Of a DNA stretch of 64,000 bases, positions 61,146 through 64,000 are shown in pieces; position 1 is the first letter of the stretch, and every line of letters begins with the position of its first letter. A program made the translations under genes and the position numbers. The stretch is taken from assembly GCF_016811075.1 (NCBI RefSeq), contig NZ_JAFBGL010000004.1, positions 1 through 64,000 on the forward strand, given 5' to 3'. Source of the DNA: Oceaniferula flava (GTDB taxonomy: Bacteria; Verrucomicrobiota; Verrucomicrobiia; Verrucomicrobiales; Akkermansiaceae). The notes beneath the pieces are model-generated. The model did no database searches. It saw only the letters and a list, made by a program, of their open reading frames with translations, and was not told where the DNA came from.

Positions 61146-61394
61146 TCAAGCTTTGTAATCGCTGTCGCCGTGGTTGACCTTCCCAGTAGAGACAGAGAGC
61201 ACACCATCGACCACGGAAGGCACGCTCTTGAACATAAAGGTCGAGAGATCAGCGATGACATTCTCGTGCATCGCCCGCTCCATGACTTTCTCCACCCGCT
61301 GCGGATTCATCACTGGCTCCTCAAGCATGCCGGCTTCCTCAAACAGGAGACGGATTTGGCTTTCATCTAAGCTGATGGCATCGGATGGGTTCAT
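61146..61394 (-). CDS. Small protein between sigma factor and channel
   Basis: An 82-residue soluble acidic protein (MNPSDAISLDESQIRLLFEEAG) whose ATG overlaps the sigma factor stop (61391-61394, ATGA), so translation is coupled. The channel starts 12 bases after its stop. It has no transmembrane helix, so it is not a classical membrane anti-sigma, but a soluble anti-sigma or co-regulator is possible. Confidence 0.7.
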   Translation of the reverse strand: MNPSDAISLDESQIRLLFEEAGMLEEPVMNPQRVEKVMERAMHENVIADLSTFMFKSVPSVVDGVLSVSTGKVNHGDSDYKA

Positions 61395-62035
61395 GACTCG
61401 GTTGGGACTGGGTTGGGCACAGGTGTGAGGGGTTTCCCGGTGCGTTCGAACGCCTCTTTGAATGACTCAAGAGCGCGGTAGTAACGCATCTTGGCCGCGG
61501 AGACTCCGATATCGGTGACATCGGAAATTTCCTGCAGCGTCATTCCAGAGATAAATTTGTAGACAAGAATTTCTTTTTCCTTCGGTTTGAGTTTGTTCAG
61601 CGCTTCGTGGATACGGGCCGTTTTATCAGTCGTCTGGGCATTTTCAAAATTCCCAGACGGCAGGTCTTCTTTGGCATGTTCCTCGTAGGCTTCCTGAACT
61701 TCGCGCTTCCGGATAATCTTAGAGATGCGGTTGCGGCAGTAATTGTGCACAATTTTATACAGCCACGTCTTAAATGCCGATCTCCCTTCGAACTGGTGAA
61801 TCTTGTGGAACACTTGTAAAAGCGAGTCCTGCGCGACTTCTTCGGCATCTTCAGGCGACCCCAAAAATTTCATGCAAAGGTTGTAAACCATCGCCTCATG
61901 GCGCTGCACCAGCACTCGATAGGCCTCCAACTCGTGAGGCAACTGCTGCTGACAAACCTTCACCAGCTCTTCATCCGACAAATCACTGAGCGGATCATCG
62001 GTTGGGCTCGGAACAATCTGGAGCGGCTCGGTCAT
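61391..62035 (-). CDS. RpoE-type ECF sigma factor
   Basis: A 214-residue sigma factor of the RpoE class. Region 2 holds HEAMVYNLCMKFLGSPEDAEEVAQDSLLQVF (about 48-78) and the FKTWLYKIVHNYCRNRI core. Region 4 holds LTPxxK-like KPKEKEILVYKFISGMTLQEISDVTDIGVSAAKMRYYRAL (about 150-190). It is coupled by ATGA to the 82-residue gene and lies in an operon with the MscS-like channel, which suggests an osmotic or envelope-stress regulon. Divergent from the next sigma gene at 62204. Confidence 0.94.
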   Translation of the reverse strand: MTEPLQIVPSPTDDPLSDLSDEELVKVCQQQLPHELEAYRVLVQRHEAMVYNLCMKFLGSPEDAEEVAQDSLLQVFHKIHQFEGRSAFKTWLYKIVHNYCRNRISKIIRKREVQEAYEEHAKEDLPSGNFENAQTTDKTARIHEALNKLKPKEKEILVYKFISGMTLQEISDVTDIGVSAAKMRYYRALESFKEAFERTGKPLTPVPNPVPTES

Positions 62036-62203
62036 GCTACTTTTTTGTTACTAGACGCTTAGGTGCCAACGATCAATAAGTTTCCCAATTTATTCGCTGT
62101 GGATTTCGATTTCAGCGAAATGTTGCCGTATTTCGAAAAATAATCGATCACATCGCCACGATCCGCTATTTATCCTTACTCGAAATTTATTTAACCTAAA
62201 CCC

Positions 62204-62743
62204 ATGGATCATCCACAGACATCAATGCTGGATCAGCAGCATATTCGGCTGATTACCGAGCACCAAACGGAACTATCCGCCTACATTCGCTCGATCATGC
62301 CCAATGTGGCCGGGAAGGAGGATGTCTTGCAGGAGACGAACTTAGTGCTCTGGGAAAAGCGCGCCGATCTCCGTGACCTCGAGGGGTTCAAAGCATGGGC
62401 CTACCGAGTGGCCTATTTCCAAACCTTAGCTTACCTGAAAAGCCACAAACGCCAGAAAATGGTCTACCTCGAGCCTGATGTGTTAGATCAAATTGCCACG
62501 GAGCATACTTTCATCGGCAGCATCGAAAGCTTATCGAATATGGATGACGCCTTGCAAACCTGCATGAGCAAACTCAACAACGATGACCAACAGCTGGTGG
62601 CTTTCCACTATCAGAAACACGGAGGCCTCAAAGATTATGCCAAGAAGATCAATATGTCGCTCGGCCGCGTCAAACACGCTCTCATCAGGATTCGCAGCAA
62701 TCTGAAAACCTGCATCAATCATCAGCTCCAGCACAACGTATAG
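62204..62743 (+). CDS. ECF sigma factor (Rhodopirellula/Verrucomicrobium type)
   Basis: A 179-residue sigma factor close in layout to that at 26088: region 2 with DVLQETNLVLWEK (about 38-50) and FKAWAYRVAYFQTLAYLKS (about 59-77), and region 4 with GGLKDYAKKINMSLGRVKHALIRIRSNL (about 142-170). The next gene starts four bases after its stop. Transcribed divergently from the RpoE-type sigma at 62035. Confidence 0.92.
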   Translation: MDHPQTSMLDQQHIRLITEHQTELSAYIRSIMPNVAGKEDVLQETNLVLWEKRADLRDLEGFKAWAYRVAYFQTLAYLKSHKRQKMVYLEPDVLDQIATEHTFIGSIESLSNMDDALQTCMSKLNNDDQQLVAFHYQKHGGLKDYAKKINMSLGRVKHALIRIRSNLKTCINHQLQHNV

Positions 62744-62747
62744 CGCC

Positions 62748-64000
62748 ATGGAAGATTTTGCCCATATCCCAGCCGCCCACCGCGAGCTTATCCAATCGCT
62801 AATCGACGGAACGCTGAGTCCGGTCGAGACGGCCCGTGTCAATGCTCTACTGCGGGAGTGCCCAGTCCTGAGGGAGTTCTACATTCAGCAAACACGCACC
62901 GATGAACTCCTTTCTGCGCACTTTGCCCACACGGGTAGCTCGGTGCTCCTCCGCCGCCCTGAACCTGTGGTTTCCAGACGAAAACACACCACAGCCATCG
63001 TCCTCTCGCTAAGTTTCGGAATCGCCGCCACGGTGGCGCTGATGCTGACTCTTGGAAAAGTTTTTTTCACCCCTGAAGCAGCGCCTGCAGAAGTCGCGAA
63101 TTATTCCGAATTCATCCCCGCTCCCGACCGAACACCCATCGCACGAGTGTCAGGTAGCAAGGAAGTCACCTGGACTCAGTCGACCGGTAATTTGCGACCA
63201 GGCCACTGGCTGTCGGCTGGAAAAATAGAACTCAAAAGCGGTATGCTTGAACTCTCCTATGACTCAGGGTCCACCGTCTTGATCAAAGCTCCCGCCACTT
63301 ACTACATCGAGGCAGAGAATCATGGTTTTCTGGAAAAGGGATCCATCCGGGCATACAGTCCGCCGACCGTTTCCGCCTTCTACGTGGATACCCCCAACAG
63401 TGAACTCGTCGATCTCGGCACCACCTTCGGAGTCACGGTTTTGAACGCCTTATCCACACAGGTTCATGTGATCGACGGACTGGTGAAGGCCCGCGCCATT
63501 GGTGCGCATGAAGAGGCATGGAAACACTTGCTCGCCGGTAAGGCTCTGCAAATCGACAACAATAATGACACCACCCAATATAAACCACTTGTTGCCGATA
63601 CCAGCTTCTACGACTGGGCACGACCAGCACGAGCCAGACGCTCTGAAACCATTGCCCACACCCACTGGAGTTTCGACCAGCGCAACGGCAAGCAATTTCC
63701 TGAAACAGGCAACCATGGAAACGACAGCACATTCCCGGCGACTTTTGTTCATTTTTCCAATTCTGATCCATCGCCCCAACTGACTCCAGGCCGTTACGGC
63801 AGCGCGCTAAGGCTAGATGGCAATGAATCATTCCTGCGCACCGATTACCCCGGCATCGGCGGTGACAAGGCACGCACTGTGGCATTCTGGCTGCGGCTCG
63901 ACCCGAATCAACCCAGCGACGAAGCTCTTCCGGGGATTGTTTGTTGGGGAAAAAATGCCAGTCGCGGAGCCAAATGGCAAATCCGCCCAATCACCCCGCT
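62748..64000 (+). CDS. FecR-LamG membrane protein, truncated by window end
   Basis: At least 417 residues, open at the window edge. The start ATG is four bases after the sigma stop. The N-terminal soluble part (about 1-80) resembles that of the paralogue at 26627 (LIQSLIDGTLSP compared with IQSLLDGSIDE). One transmembrane helix lies at about 84-105 (VLSLSFGIAATVALMLTLG). A FecR-like domain (about 125-250, with LELSYDSGSTVLIKAPA and SELVDLGTTFGVTVL) is followed by the start of a LamG domain (YGSALRLDGNESFLRTDYPG, about 345-364; VAFWLRLDP). It is the probable anti-sigma or sensor partner of the sigma factor. Confidence 0.88.
   Translation, partial: MEDFAHIPAAHRELIQSLIDGTLSPVETARVNALLRECPVLREFYIQQTRTDELLSAHFAHTGSSVLLRRPEPVVSRRKHTTAIVLSLSFGIAATVALMLTLGKVFFTPEAAPAEVANYSEFIPAPDRTPIARVSGSKEVTWTQSTGNLRPGHWLSAGKIELKSGMLELSYDSGSTVLIKAPATYYIEAENHGFLEKGSIRAYSPPTVSAFYVDTPNSELVDLGTTFGVTVLNALSTQVHVIDGLVKARAIGAHEEAWKHLLAGKALQIDNNNDTTQYKPLVADTSFYDWARPARARRSETIAHTHWSFDQRNGKQFPETGNHGNDSTFPATFVHFSNSDPSPQLTPGRYGSALRLDGNESFLRTDYPGIGGDKARTVAFWLRLDPNQPSDEALPGIVCWGKNASRGAKWQIRPITP

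Overview
The window is chromosomal DNA from a bacterium of the Verrucomicrobiota, probably a marine Verrucomicrobiales/Verrucomicrobiaceae-type organism. The pointers are three PEP-CTERM proteins, a formylglycine-type sulfatase fused to an SGNH hydrolase, a sialate O-acetylesterase, Planctomycete-type cytochrome c domains, a DUF6288 protein, two ECF-sigma/FecR-LamG pairs, and four ECF sigma factors in 64 kb. This placement is inferred from gene content alone; there is no rRNA gene here. I found no tRNA, rRNA, CRISPR array, transposase or integrase gene.

Layout. 0.2-6.2 kb: a small lipoprotein, two haem-c proteins, a membrane-bound metal-dependent hydrolase and a secreted thermonuclease. 6.2-9.9 kb: an AT-richer block with a NERD-helicase operon and a divergent HNH nuclease, which looks like accessory or defence DNA. 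10-12.1 kb: a secreted barrel-type protein and a nucleotidyltransferase pair flanked by direct repeats. 12.4-25 kb: a 2OG-Fe(II) oxygenase, the sulfatase-SGNH fusion, a leuC-leuD-leuA-leuB operon, a GH63 glucosidase and an HExxH membrane protein. 25.4-36.5 kb: YbjN, an ECF sigma/FecR-LamG pair, three PEP-CTERM proteins and UvrB. 36.7-46.3 kb: housekeeping and envelope genes, including a HAD hydrolase, TRIC channel, GNAT, SASA esterase, SDR, NlpC/P60-like protein, PII and DprA. 51.6-64 kb: L31, a DUF6288 protein, a protease/sigma/anti-sigma/ArsM-like operon, a sigma/MscS operon and a second ECF sigma/FecR-LamG pair cut by the window end.

The most striking region is 46.6-50.7 kb. It is a run of small same-strand genes separated by attC-like recombination sites: an integron gene-cassette array without an integrase in view (a CALIN). 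For four consecutive cassettes the 7-base core at the start (R') is the exact reverse complement of the 7-base R'' at the end of the same cassette, as expected for cassettes that were once circles. The L'' and L' arms of the three full sites also pair, with an extra base in L''. The cassettes carry a lipoprotein, an EF-Tu-domain-II-like protein, a translationally coupled DUF262 plus HEPN-ribonuclease pair (a candidate defence or toxin module), a SUKH/SMI1-KNR4 immunity-type protein, and a DUF2314 lipoprotein next to a collapsed attC.

Regulation. Envelope-directed ECF sigma factors dominate. One lies between a periplasmic trypsin-like protease and a cysteine-bearing anti-sigma factor in an apparent operon that ends with an ArsM-type methyltransferase. 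Another is coupled to an 82-residue protein and a mechanosensitive channel. Two are coupled to FecR-LamG membrane proteins. Dispersed palindromic repeats sharing a TGGACAGGAATG core lie at 5.2, 11.35 and 12.2 kb.
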